Assembly (NCBI RefSeq): GCF_900110345.1
Contig: NZ_FODJ01000001.1
Span: 372,001-436,000, forward strand
DNA length: 64,000 nucleotides
DNA from: Amphibacillus marinus
GTDB taxonomy: Bacteria; Bacillota; Bacilli; Bacillales; Amphibacillaceae
Direction: 5' to 3'
A program made the translations under genes and the position numbers. The notes beneath the pieces are model-generated. The model was not told the DNA's origin, made no database searches, and saw only the letters and a list, made by a program, of their open reading frames with translations. Numbering within the stretch: the first letter of the stretch is position 1; each line of letters opens with the position of its first letter. Of the stretch, positions 49,086 through 57,106 are shown piece after piece.

Positions 49086-49505
49086 TTATTGAATAATTTT
49101 ACTTACGATGAAAATATCAGTAATTTCTCCGTCTTCCATAAATACATTCATTTCATCCTTTAATCTTGTTTCAAACGCACTTAGGTCACTATTCAATTCT
49201 TCCGAGTTCATATCAACAGTTTCTTTAATTAAGAGATTTTGAAATTGAAAAATACGCTTTTCCATCTCATCTCGCGTATCCACACTGTCCGTAATGATCC
49301 GAAATTGTAATTGTGCGTAACGGTTGTCACTTAAGTCAATATTCATTGCTTCTGTCATATATGACGCCTCAATTTGGTCATCAATCGTAATGACATCGTT
49401 ATCGGCATTATTGTTGTTTAGCAATAAGAAGATAACGAGCGCTAACCCGATAATGGTAATCATTATTAAACATGTTAAAACAACTTTAAACGCCTTGTTG
49501 GTCAT
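49086..49505 (-). CDS. fliL: Flagellar stator-associated protein FliL
   Basis: A 139-residue protein with one N-terminal helix (about 8-29) and an outer stomatin-like FliL domain ending in DGEITDIFIVSKIIQ. It supports stator function and swarming. ATG at 49505 overlaps the flbD end by 20 nt and follows AGGTAGGTG. Confidence 0.93.
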   Translation of the reverse strand: MTNKAFKVVLTCLIMITIIGLALVIFLLLNNNNADNDVITIDDQIEASYMTEAMNIDLSDNRYAQLQFRIITDSVDTRDEMEKRIFQFQNLLIKETVDMNSEELNSDLSAFETRLKDEMNVFMEDGEITDIFIVSKIIQ

Positions 49506-49716
49506 TATTTACACCTACCTTTTGCTGGGATCCCACTAGTCCAATCTGCTGATAATATGTCATTGAAGCGAGTACCACATCATCAACAGACTCTTTGACA
49601 ACCAGTTTTTTGCCACTGTGTAACGTTATTGTCGTATCGGGCAATGCCTGAACACGTTCAATAAACATCGCATTTAGGATAAAGGTATCTCCTCTAAAAT
49701 GAGTTAATTGAATCAT
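49486..49716 (-). CDS. flbD: Flagellar protein FlbD/SwrD
   Basis: A 76-residue FlbD family protein (YlzI, SwrD), needed for full motor torque in B. subtilis. The family starts with MIxLTxxxG.xFxLN and has PDTTITLHSGKKLVVKES, both seen. I start it at ATG 49716 because the family begins exactly there; no Shine-Dalgarno lies just upstream. Instead AAAAAGGAGG is at 49764-49755, and a perfect 11-bp hairpin occupies the space between. An ATG at 49752 would add 12 residues but is only 2 nt from GGAGG. Confidence 0.88.
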   Translation of the reverse strand: MIQLTHFRGDTFILNAMFIERVQALPDTTITLHSGKKLVVKESVDDVVLASMTYYQQIGLVGSQQKVGVNNDQQGV

Positions 49717-49724
49717 ATATGTTA

Positions 49725-49750
49725 GGAGCAAGTTTATTAAAACTTGCTCC
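49725..49750 (-). promoter_or_regulatory. Perfect hairpin between Shine-Dalgarno and flbD start
   Basis: Arms 49725-49735 and 49740-49750 are perfect complements (11 bp) with a 4-nt loop. Upstream (minus strand) is AAAAAGGAGGGG, downstream the flbD ATG at 49716. Without the hairpin, the gap from GGAGG to ATG is 38 nt; with it folded, about 12 nt. It may bring the ribosome site near the start codon, or act as an RNA processing or pausing site. Confidence 0.65.
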
Positions 49751-49767
49751 ATCCCCTCCTTTTTAAA

Positions 49768-50673
49768 CTATCGTTTAAGGTTTACAAGCTCTTGCAGGAT
49801 TTCATCAGAAGTTGTGATAATTCTAGTATTTGCTTGAAAGCCACGTTGTCCAACAATCATATCCGTAAATTCCTCTGCTAAATCAACATTAGACATTTCA
49901 AGTGCACCTGAAACAATCTGCGCTACCCCCTGTGTTTCTGGTGCAATTAATTGAGGTATGCCATTTGTTCCGACCATACCATCGTTGACAGAAGAACGGT
50001 ACATGTTTGAACCTACTTTTTCCAACCCGCCTGGATTAGAGAAGTTAGCGAGCATAATCTGACCCGCTTCTTGTGTTTGATTGTTTGCATCAATATAGAT
50101 AACTGTTCCATCCCCTTGAATACTAAAGCTCGAAGCTGATTCTGGAATGCGAATTCGTGTTGCCTGCTCTGCACCAACTGTAATATTATCTGGCTCTTGT
50201 CCTTCTACTTCAGCTGTCAGACCATTTACACCCAGTAAATACTGACCATTAGGGTTAACAATATAGCCAAAGTCATCCAAATAGAGATTACCAGCACGAG
50301 AGTATTGCAGATTAACATCGGCAATATCTACTGCGTTTGCATCAAGGGCAATACCTGTTGCAAAGACAAACATACCATCTCCTTCTAACGCTAAATCTAA
50401 CGCACGATTGGTCGTTTGTCGATTTCCTTGTGTATGGATGTTATCAATTGAGCCTATTTGTGAGCCCAAGCCAACCTGCTGGGCATTTACACCACCACGA
50501 ATGCCAGTCGGTGCCGATGCACCAGCTACAGTCTGGCTCATCATATCTTGAAAGGTAACGCGGCCTTTCTTAAAACCTACAGTATTTACATTAGCAATAT
50601 TGTTTCCAACAATATCTAATTGCGTTTGGAACCCTCTCATACCCGCAATACCTGAATACATTGAACGTAACAT
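49768..50673 (-). CDS. flgE: Flagellar hook protein FlgE (FlgG-like)
   Basis: A 301-residue rod/hook family protein. The N-terminal MLRSMYSGIAGMRGFQTQLDIVGNNIANVNTVGFKKGR has the ANVNT motif, and the C-terminus has SNVDLAEEFTDMIVGQRGFQANTRIITTSDEIL; both ends form the coiled-coil D0 layer. In B. subtilis this locus gene, once called flgG, is the hook protein FlgE. It is slightly longer than that protein. A GGAGG site precedes the ATG. Confidence 0.93.
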   Translation of the reverse strand: MLRSMYSGIAGMRGFQTQLDIVGNNIANVNTVGFKKGRVTFQDMMSQTVAGASAPTGIRGGVNAQQVGLGSQIGSIDNIHTQGNRQTTNRALDLALEGDGMFVFATGIALDANAVDIADVNLQYSRAGNLYLDDFGYIVNPNGQYLLGVNGLTAEVEGQEPDNITVGAEQATRIRIPESASSFSIQGDGTVIYIDANNQTQEAGQIMLANFSNPGGLEKVGSNMYRSSVNDGMVGTNGIPQLIAPETQGVAQIVSGALEMSNVDLAEEFTDMIVGQRGFQANTRIITTSDEILQELVNLKR

Positions 50674-50701
50674 AACCTAATTCCTCCTAGTTAATAAAGC
50701 T

Positions 50702-50755
50702 CCTGTCTCAGTCAGTCAACAGGGTTGTAGGCTTCCCTATTTTAGGGTCCAGCCT
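50702..50755 (-). promoter_or_regulatory. Tandem hairpins upstream of flgE
   Basis: In the 81-nt gap two hairpins occur on the minus-strand RNA. The first (50755-50729) has 5 + 5 bp stems with a small internal loop and begins at the stop codon of the upstream gene. The second (50723-50702) has a 5-bp stem and a 12-nt loop. Neither has a T run. This is one of the longest gaps in the otherwise tightly packed operon. Confidence 0.45.
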
Positions 50756-51132
50756 TAGTCTAAAATAATTGTGCCATTAATGTTAGTGAATAATCGACTA
50801 CTTGCTTCTTCTCGGTTCATGGCCGTTATAATCGTATTATTTTTAGCATTCACGACTAAGGTCGCTTCTGAGGTAACTACCAAAGAGTCAGTAATACCTT
50901 TTTGCTTCGCTAGCTGCATGTGCGAAGCAATCTCTTGCCATGTTTCTTCGTTAATCTTAATATTGCGCTGATTTAATCGCTGTTGCGCATGTTTCGTTAT
51001 CTTTAATTGCTGTTCTGAATTTCTTAATACCTCACTAAATCGGCTCGTTTCTAAATCCATTCGTTTAGATCGGGAAGAATGAGCCGCTGGTATTAGACTT
51101 CGTTGATCAATATGTGGGATGTGTTGTCCCAT
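50755..51132 (-). CDS. TIGR02530-type flagellar operon protein
   Basis: A 125-residue protein of the flagellar family found between flgD and the hook gene in Bacillota and spirochaetes. The features are RFSEVLRNSEQQLKITKHAQQRLNQRNI and ALVVNAKNNTIITAMNREE-like segments near the end. Its function is not known; position suggests a role in hook assembly. Complete, with a GGAGGG site before the ATG. Confidence 0.85.
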   Translation of the reverse strand: MGQHIPHIDQRSLIPAAHSSRSKRMDLETSRFSEVLRNSEQQLKITKHAQQRLNQRNIKINEETWQEIASHMQLAKQKGITDSLVVTSEATLVVNAKNNTIITAMNREEASSRLFTNINGTIILD

Positions 51133-51144
51133 CTAAACCCTCCT

Positions 51145-51594
51145 TTATGCTTGAGCAGGTTGGGTAATACGAATAATCTCATCCGTATAAATCTTATCTT
51201 CGTTAGCAAGTTCAATAACGGCAAAGCCTTCCTTCTCACTTATAGAAATAACAGTACTTTGCTTTATTTCTTTCGGCTCAATAACCTTTCCAGTTTCACT
51301 ATCAATTGCATAATAACTTAACTCTTTACCAATTAAATGACTAAACTGAATGACCGGTGATACCATCTGATTGTTTACAAGCTGGGTTATTGAACTGTTC
51401 ATATTCATCATTTGTTCTAAGGATGAAAAAGTCGTCATTTGCGCAATAAATTCACGATCATCCATTGGATTTAGTGGATCTTGATTTTGAATTTGCGCCA
51501 TTAGTATTCTCAAAAACTCGTCCTTACCTAGCTCACTACTTGGTGCTGACCGCTGTTGATTTCTCAAATAATACGATGGATCAATTGTTGTCAA
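51145..51594 (-). CDS. flgD: Flagellar hook capping protein FlgD
   Basis: A 149-residue hook cap scaffold. The N-terminal GKDEFLRILMAQIQNQDPLNPMDDREFIAQMTTFSSLEQM region is diagnostic. The C-terminal part is short, without the Ig-like domain of enterobacterial FlgD, as in B. subtilis YlxG. It begins 3 nt after the fliK stop. Confidence 0.95.
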   Translation of the reverse strand: MTTIDPSYYLRNQQRSAPSSELGKDEFLRILMAQIQNQDPLNPMDDREFIAQMTTFSSLEQMMNMNSSITQLVNNQMVSPVIQFSHLIGKELSYYAIDSETGKVIEPKEIKQSTVISISEKEGFAVIELANEDKIYTDEIIRITQPAQA

Positions 51595-51597
51595 TGG

Positions 51598-52953
51598 TTA
51601 CACCCTTTCATTTAATAGAATTTCTTCAAAATCTAACTGAGCTTGCATAGTCTGCTCTTCGCCTTGTTGAGCTTGCTCTTGCTGATTAGCATGCTCCTGC
51701 TCGTCGTGCTCAGTAAAACTATGTTGTTGTTCAGGACCAACAACAGGCTGCTCCTGCTTTTCAATCAAAATGTTATGTGGCGAAAATAAGTGGCGTAGCT
51801 CCTTTACATTGGCCTCAAGTGCTTCTTTAGCCATCTCTGAAACTGCACTTAATTTCACAATTAGTTCACCGTCTATTTCAGTAAGCGCAACATTAATTTC
51901 CCCCAACGCATGTGGGGTTAGCTTTAATAACAGCTGACTGTGGTTATTACCTAATTTTAAAAATTGACTTTTCGCTAACGTTTGCTCCATTTGCTCAAGT
52001 AACCGTTGAGCTAAAGCCTCGCCTTCCTCAGCCCCATTTCCGAGATGGAGGGTATATTGCTCAAGCTTATGATGGCCTGTAGCCTCTTGATACAGCTGTC
52101 CAAATACTTGTTCTCGCTCTGAATCATTAGCACCAAGCCGTTCAACCGCACCTCTAACCCACTTCATGATATCAGTCGTCGTTACGCTTGCATCAGCCTT
52201 ATAGCCTCTTTGCTCTACATAGGTTTTACGTTGAAAGCTTGTCATGATTTGTTCTAAAATATCACCTTCAGCAGTTTGATCTGCCACTTTAGGAAAATGA
52301 GTAAGCACACCATTTGATGAAAGGTTTGCTTTTAACAGCTGAAGTAATTGTTTAGCCTGTTCTCGATCAAATTCGCTACTATGTCTGAGTATGTCCTGTG
52401 CCTGATGTAACCAATCCTGATTGAGCTCTCGGCCCTCAAGATTAACTGCGCTATACGTAGGGGCAAACACTTGACTAGCATGGGTTGCAGATTCTTGTAA
52501 ACGAACAGCATCATGTTGCAAAAGATTGATAAATAACAAGAATTGCATCGCTACTGTTTCATCGACTTCAGCTAGTTCATCCTGCAATTCTTGCGTCAAC
52601 GCAAGCAGGTCACTTACATTTATTTGTTCAACACTTGTATTCTCTGCTAGCATACGATTAATCCAGTTCTCATCATCAATGAGATAGCCTAATTTATCTC
52701 TTAGCTCATCTAATTGGACTAGCAATTCTTCTAAGTGCCCCTCGTCATCAAACGTAATCAGTTCGTTGTTCTTCAGTAGCTCAACAAGTCCATCAATCAT
52801 ACTTTCACTTTCTTCTGGGTGTTGCTCTTGTATACGCAACCCATGTTCTAACTGAAGGACTTGATTAAAGCTTGATGATATTGATGACGTAGATGTTAAC
52901 TGTGAACGAATACCTTGCTGTGCTATGCTCGGCATTGGTAAAAGATTGATCAT
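51598..52953 (-). CDS. fliK: Flagellar hook-length control protein FliK
   Basis: A 451-residue protein whose N-terminal two thirds are acidic, helical and variable. The C-terminal FliK domain (about 335-405) shows LLLKLTPHALGEINVALTEIDGELIVKLSA and LRHLFSPHNILIEK. The end (about 410-445) is rich in Gln, Glu and His. It acts as a secreted ruler and triggers the FlhB specificity switch. Confidence 0.9.
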   Translation of the reverse strand: MINLLPMPSIAQQGIRSQLTSTSSISSSFNQVLQLEHGLRIQEQHPEESESMIDGLVELLKNNELITFDDEGHLEELLVQLDELRDKLGYLIDDENWINRMLAENTSVEQINVSDLLALTQELQDELAEVDETVAMQFLLFINLLQHDAVRLQESATHASQVFAPTYSAVNLEGRELNQDWLHQAQDILRHSSEFDREQAKQLLQLLKANLSSNGVLTHFPKVADQTAEGDILEQIMTSFQRKTYVEQRGYKADASVTTTDIMKWVRGAVERLGANDSEREQVFGQLYQEATGHHKLEQYTLHLGNGAEEGEALAQRLLEQMEQTLAKSQFLKLGNNHSQLLLKLTPHALGEINVALTEIDGELIVKLSAVSEMAKEALEANVKELRHLFSPHNILIEKQEQPVVGPEQQHSFTEHDEQEHANQQEQAQQGEEQTMQAQLDFEEILLNERV

Positions 52954-52981
52954 TTTTTAGTTCACCTCCCTTCAATTGTTG

Positions 52982-53563
52982 TTAATTAGCTAATTGTTCT
53001 GTATAACGCGCAGCTAACTCAGGATCCATCGCACTTAAGATAGCGCCCCGTTCACTCTCTTTTATTTCTCTTAAAATAGAGATAGCTAGCGAATCAGAAA
53101 CATTAGCTAAGATCGCAGCAGCATTTACCGCTGACATCTCTGTGTATGTTTTTGCTAGGCTTAAGACGCTTTCCTGTACATCAGAACCTTCCTCTGCTTC
53201 ATCACGCAAATTATCAATTTGATTATTTAATCTGACAATATCTTGTGTTAAGCGATCAATCTCAGCGGAGCTTTGCGCTAATTCAACTTCTGCTTCATTT
53301 AATTGATTTTCATATTGCTCAATTTGGCTCAGATAACGTTGCTCAGTCTGTTCAAAATTAGCAGTAGCATCCCCAGCAGCTTCTTGGGAAGAGCCAAATA
53401 ATGATTTCACATAGCCAATCGGTCGCTCTAACGGTTCAAAGCCAAACATTGGCATAATAAACACAAGGACCGCCATCATGACAATAAGAAGAGCGAGAAT
53501 CACAAGGGTTAAGTTTCTGATATTATTGTTTTTTTGTTTTGGTGTTTCTTTAATTTGTGACAT
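52982..53563 (-). CDS. motE: MotE-like flagellar chaperone protein (YlxF)
   Basis: A 193-residue protein with a membrane helix (about 20-42, LVILALLIVMMAVLVFIMPMF), a coiled coil (75-125) and a C-terminal MgtE-N-like helical domain (AVNAAAILANVSDSLAISILREI, ILSAMDPELAARYTEQL). This is the YlxF/MotE layout; MotE is described as a chaperone for the stator protein MotB in other bacteria. ATG at 53563 follows GGTGAGG; the GTG three codons earlier lies in that site. Confidence 0.82.
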   Translation of the reverse strand: MSQIKETPKQKNNNIRNLTLVILALLIVMMAVLVFIMPMFGFEPLERPIGYVKSLFGSSQEAAGDATANFEQTEQRYLSQIEQYENQLNEAEVELAQSSAEIDRLTQDIVRLNNQIDNLRDEAEEGSDVQESVLSLAKTYTEMSAVNAAAILANVSDSLAISILREIKESERGAILSAMDPELAARYTEQLAN

Positions 53564-53568
53564 ATCCC

Positions 53569-54015
53569 TCACCTATCTCCATGTTTAAAATATAACCTTG
53601 ATCCCACTTCATCCATTGCCTGCATGTCATGATATCTTTCTAACTCGACTAACTTTAGCTTTTTCTTTTCAATAATCTTTTCAATTTTTTTCACTTCTAC
53701 ATGCGCAGCTGTAAGATTCTGTTGTCGATGCTCCATCATTGTCCGTTTTTTCTGTAGTTCAACTTGAACAAGCGCAATCTTCTCTTTAATGCGTTCAATA
53801 AAAGCATAGTGTGTTGCAATGGTTGTAACTGTTCCACTAGAAGAAAGATAGTAATTGTACTCCTTTTCGACTTGTTCTTTTTTTTGCAAAAGTAAATATA
53901 ATTTTTCAGCAACTTCTTGAAACTCATCAACAGCTGTCTGATAGGCCATCTGTGCCTGGTTTTTAAGATGCTGTTGATGGTTTAAAATTTTATTGAATGC
54001 TCGTACATTTGTCAT
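53569..54015 (-). CDS. fliJ: Flagellar export protein FliJ
   Basis: A 148-residue almost fully helical coiled-coil protein that sits in the FliI ring and links it to FlhA. The N-terminal AFNKILNHQQHLKNQAQMAYQTAVDEFQ segment is typical. It overlaps the fliI stop by one base (TAATG). Confidence 0.9.
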   Translation of the reverse strand: MTNVRAFNKILNHQQHLKNQAQMAYQTAVDEFQEVAEKLYLLLQKKEQVEKEYNYYLSSSGTVTTIATHYAFIERIKEKIALVQVELQKKRTMMEHRQQNLTAAHVEVKKIEKIIEKKKLKLVELERYHDMQAMDEVGSRLYFKHGDR

Positions 54016-55328
54016 TAATTAGCTCCTCCATATAAAACCTGTTCCATTAATGCAAGTGCTTCCTGCCTAGAGCATTTTTCGTCAATATCTTGCCTTAAAA
54101 AATTTATAATTTTACTATGTAATTGAATAGCTTGATCTACGGCAGGGTTGGTTCCTTTTTTGTAGGCGCCAATTTGAATGAGTTCATAATTCTCTTCATA
54201 GATTGACAAGTGCGCACGCATTTCCATTGCGAGTTTTCTAGCATGCTCGTCGACAATTTGAGGCATCACCCGGCTGATTGATTTAAGTACATTTAAAGCT
54301 GGAAACTGGCCCTGTTCGGCAAGCTTCCTGTCTAAAACAAAATGCCCATCAAGGATTCCGCGGGTAGCATCAGCAATCGGATCATTTAAATCATCGCCAT
54401 CAACTAGCACAGTGTAAAAAGCTGTAATCGTTCCTTTATCGCTCGTACCCGTTCGTTCTAATAATTTTGGTAGTATGGCAAAAACAGACGGCGGATAACC
54501 TTTTGTCGTTGGCGGCTCACCCGTCGCCAGACCAACTTCACGCTGAGCCATTGCAACCCGTGTCACTGAATCCATCATAAGATTGACGTTGTAACCAAGA
54601 TCTCTGAAATATTCGCTAATTGCTGTTGCTGTATATGCACCTTTTATTCTCATTAGCGCAGGCTGATCAGAGGTAGCTACAACGACAATCGATCGCTTCA
54701 ATCCTTCTTCACCAAGGTCTTTTTCAATAAACTCACGCACCTCACGACCACGCTCACCAATTAATGCAATGACATTAACATCTGCTTCACTGTTACGAGC
54801 TATCATGCCGAGTAATGTACTTTTACCAACACCACTTCCAGCAAATATCCCAATTCGCTGACCCTTTCCAACTGTAAGCATCGCATCGATCGTTTTAACA
54901 CCAAGTTCGATAGGCTCTAAAATTCGTGGCCTCTGTAAAGGATTTGGTGGCGTTCTTTCTGTATTCATGTTTACTAATCCAACGGGAAGGTTGGCCATAT
55001 TAAGTGGTTGTCCAAGGGCATCAATAACATTCCCAACTAAGCCCTCTCCAACTTTAATCGTAAGCGGACGATCTGTTGCTTCTACTAGACTACCAGGCCC
55101 TATATTCGTAATTTGGGAGTATGGCATGAGAATAACATGATTATCGTTAAAACCTACTACCTCTGCCATTATTTTAATTCCTTTTTTCGGATGAATATAG
55201 CAGACATCACCAATATTTGCCACCGGACCAACAGATTCAATCATGAGACCGACGATTCTAGTTACTTCGCCATAGCGGTTGTAGGTATCTAGTTCCTTAA
55301 TCGCATCAATATAGCTGGTTATCTTCAC
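54015..55328 (-). CDS. fliI: Flagellar export ATPase FliI
   Basis: A 437-residue F1-beta-like ATPase energising flagellar export. Walker A GSGVGKST is at residues 164-171, the catalytic glutamate in IGERGREVREF, Walker B LMMDSVTR, and GEPPTTKGYPPSVFA is conserved. GTG at 55328 follows GGAGG nine bases upstream. It overlaps fliH by 23 nt. Confidence 0.97.
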   Translation of the reverse strand: MKITSYIDAIKELDTYNRYGEVTRIVGLMIESVGPVANIGDVCYIHPKKGIKIMAEVVGFNDNHVILMPYSQITNIGPGSLVEATDRPLTIKVGEGLVGNVIDALGQPLNMANLPVGLVNMNTERTPPNPLQRPRILEPIELGVKTIDAMLTVGKGQRIGIFAGSGVGKSTLLGMIARNSEADVNVIALIGERGREVREFIEKDLGEEGLKRSIVVVATSDQPALMRIKGAYTATAISEYFRDLGYNVNLMMDSVTRVAMAQREVGLATGEPPTTKGYPPSVFAILPKLLERTGTSDKGTITAFYTVLVDGDDLNDPIADATRGILDGHFVLDRKLAEQGQFPALNVLKSISRVMPQIVDEHARKLAMEMRAHLSIYEENYELIQIGAYKKGTNPAVDQAIQLHSKIINFLRQDIDEKCSRQEALALMEQVLYGGAN

Positions 55329-56091
55329 GACTGAATTCCTCCATCAGTTCAACCAAGCATTTTTCAATCTTTTTAAGCTGCACATCTATTGAGATATCAA
55401 GCTTTGCATGCGGCGTTTCAATTAAACAATCACCTTTGCCTAACTGGTCATTAGGATGAATGGTTAAGACAATGCGCTGATCAACAATTGATTTAAAGTG
55501 CTTGTAGTGATTATTAATTTTCATGAAATCTTCTGTACTTGCATGGATTTTTATAAAGGGTTCATCATTCAACTCTTTAAGCGCTTGGCTAACTAGATGA
55601 CTTAACCCAGCTGCTTGATCTAATTCTGTTCGGATTACTTTTTTGGCAATAGTCATAACAAGACTAATAATATCTGCCTCATATTCAGCTAGTAGCTTAA
55701 GTTTTTCCGATTTAACTACATTAAGAATTTGATTTGCTTGGTCAATATCTGCTTGTCTAGTTTGGTATGCTTTTTGTTCACCATCAGCATAACCAACTTG
55801 AAAAGCCTCTTCTTTTGTTTGCATAATCAAAGCTTCTCTTTCAGCTTGCCAATCTTCTCTCGCTTGTTGAATCTGATGCTCCGCCGCAGCAAGGTCTTCT
55901 TTAATCTTTTGCAGTGTTTGATCCTTTCGCCCGTTAATTCTAACTAGTTCGGCCCGTGCATGTCCTACCCTATCTTCAATTAATTGTGCTTCATTTGCTA
56001 CTATTGATTGATTATCTTCTCCAGAAAAGGTAACTGGGCGAATCGAGATAACCCGATGGTTCTCTTGATCGAGAGGCCGACGCTTAGACAA
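55306..56091 (-). CDS. fliH: Flagellar assembly protein FliH
   Basis: A regulator of FliI, about 261 residues. The middle is a coiled coil (about 35-110) with the AEHQIQQAREDWQAEREAL stretch, and the C-terminus a V-ATPase subunit-E-like domain (VMTIAKKVIRTELDQ... KGDCLIETPHAKLDISIDVQLKKIEKCLVEL). The start is uncertain: TTG at 56091 (spacing 11 from GGAGG), or ATG at 56100 (spacing 2). It overlaps the end of fliG either way. Confidence 0.88.
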   Translation of the reverse strand: MSKRRPLDQENHRVISIRPVTFSGEDNQSIVANEAQLIEDRVGHARAELVRINGRKDQTLQKIKEDLAAAEHQIQQAREDWQAEREALIMQTKEEAFQVGYADGEQKAYQTRQADIDQANQILNVVKSEKLKLLAEYEADIISLVMTIAKKVIRTELDQAAGLSHLVSQALKELNDEPFIKIHASTEDFMKINNHYKHFKSIVDQRIVLTIHPNDQLGKGDCLIETPHAKLDISIDVQLKKIEKCLVELMEEFSREDNQLY

Positions 56092-57094
56092 TAATATCAT
56101 CTCCTCCACCACGTGCTATCACGATCTCACCATTTTCTTCAAGCCTGCGAATGACACCAACAATACGTGACTGAGCTTCCTCAACATCGCGAAGACGAAC
56201 AGGTCCCATAAATTCCATTTCTTCTTTAAATGTACTAGCCATCCGTGTCGACATATTGCTAAAGACAATTTCTTGAACTTCCTCACTCGCAACTTTTAGA
56301 GCAAGTCTAAGGTCATCATTTTCAACATCACGAATAACACGTTGAATTGCTCGATTGTCTAATGTGACAATATCCTCAAACACAAACATCCGCTTCTTGA
56401 TTTCTTCTGCTAAATCCGGATCTTGAATTTCTAATGCATCCAAAATCGTTCGTTCGGTACTTCTATCTACTCCGTTAAGTACTTCAACTACGGCTTGAAT
56501 ACCGCCTGTTTGCGTATAATCTTGAGTAACAGTTGCGGATAACTTACGCTCAAGAATTTGCTCAACTTCAAAAATAATTTCTGGACTGGTGGAATCCATA
56601 ATCGCTATCCGTCTAGCAATATCCGCCTGCACCTCTTGCGGAAGAGCGGATAATATTTGTCCCGCTTGTTCATTTTCTAGGTATGATAATATAAGCGCAA
56701 TTGTTTGGGGATGCTCATTTTGGATGAAATTAAGAATTTGACTAGGCTCAGCCTTTCGTGCAAAATCAAATGGTTTAACTTGTAACGACGAGGTCAAACG
56801 CGCAATAATATTTTTAGCTTCCTCAGTACCAACCGCTTTTTCTAACACTGTTCTGGCATAACCAATACCACCCTGTGTAATATAGTCCTGTGCCAAAGCG
56901 ATTTGATAGAACTGCTCGAGAATATCATCCTTTTGACCCGAATCGACTTTCTTTATTGATGAAATTTCAAGTGTTAATTTTTCAATTTCCTCTTCAGTTA
57001 AGTGCTTATAAACTTGAGCTGACACATCAGGCCCAAGAGAGATAAGCAATATAGCTGCTTTTTGTTGTCCTGTAAACTTTTGTTGCCTAGCCAT
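56084..57094 (-). CDS. fliG: Flagellar motor switch protein FliG
   Basis: A 336-residue C-ring protein that meets the stator. The N-terminal FliF-binding domain, middle EHPQTIALILSYLENEQAGQILSALP segment and C-terminal torque helix region (VTLDNRAIQRVIRDVENDDLRLALKVASEEVQ) are complete. It follows fliF by 12 nt. Confidence 0.97.
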   Translation of the reverse strand: MARQQKFTGQQKAAILLISLGPDVSAQVYKHLTEEEIEKLTLEISSIKKVDSGQKDDILEQFYQIALAQDYITQGGIGYARTVLEKAVGTEEAKNIIARLTSSLQVKPFDFARKAEPSQILNFIQNEHPQTIALILSYLENEQAGQILSALPQEVQADIARRIAIMDSTSPEIIFEVEQILERKLSATVTQDYTQTGGIQAVVEVLNGVDRSTERTILDALEIQDPDLAEEIKKRMFVFEDIVTLDNRAIQRVIRDVENDDLRLALKVASEEVQEIVFSNMSTRMASTFKEEMEFMGPVRLRDVEEAQSRIVGVIRRLEENGEIVIARGGGDDIIV

Positions 57095-57106
57095 AATGTA
57101 CCTCCC

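Noticed and set aside
50674-50757. Cyclic di-GMP riboswitch before flgE
   Set aside because: The hairpins lack the conserved GGGACGCAAAGC-type core of the GEMM class.
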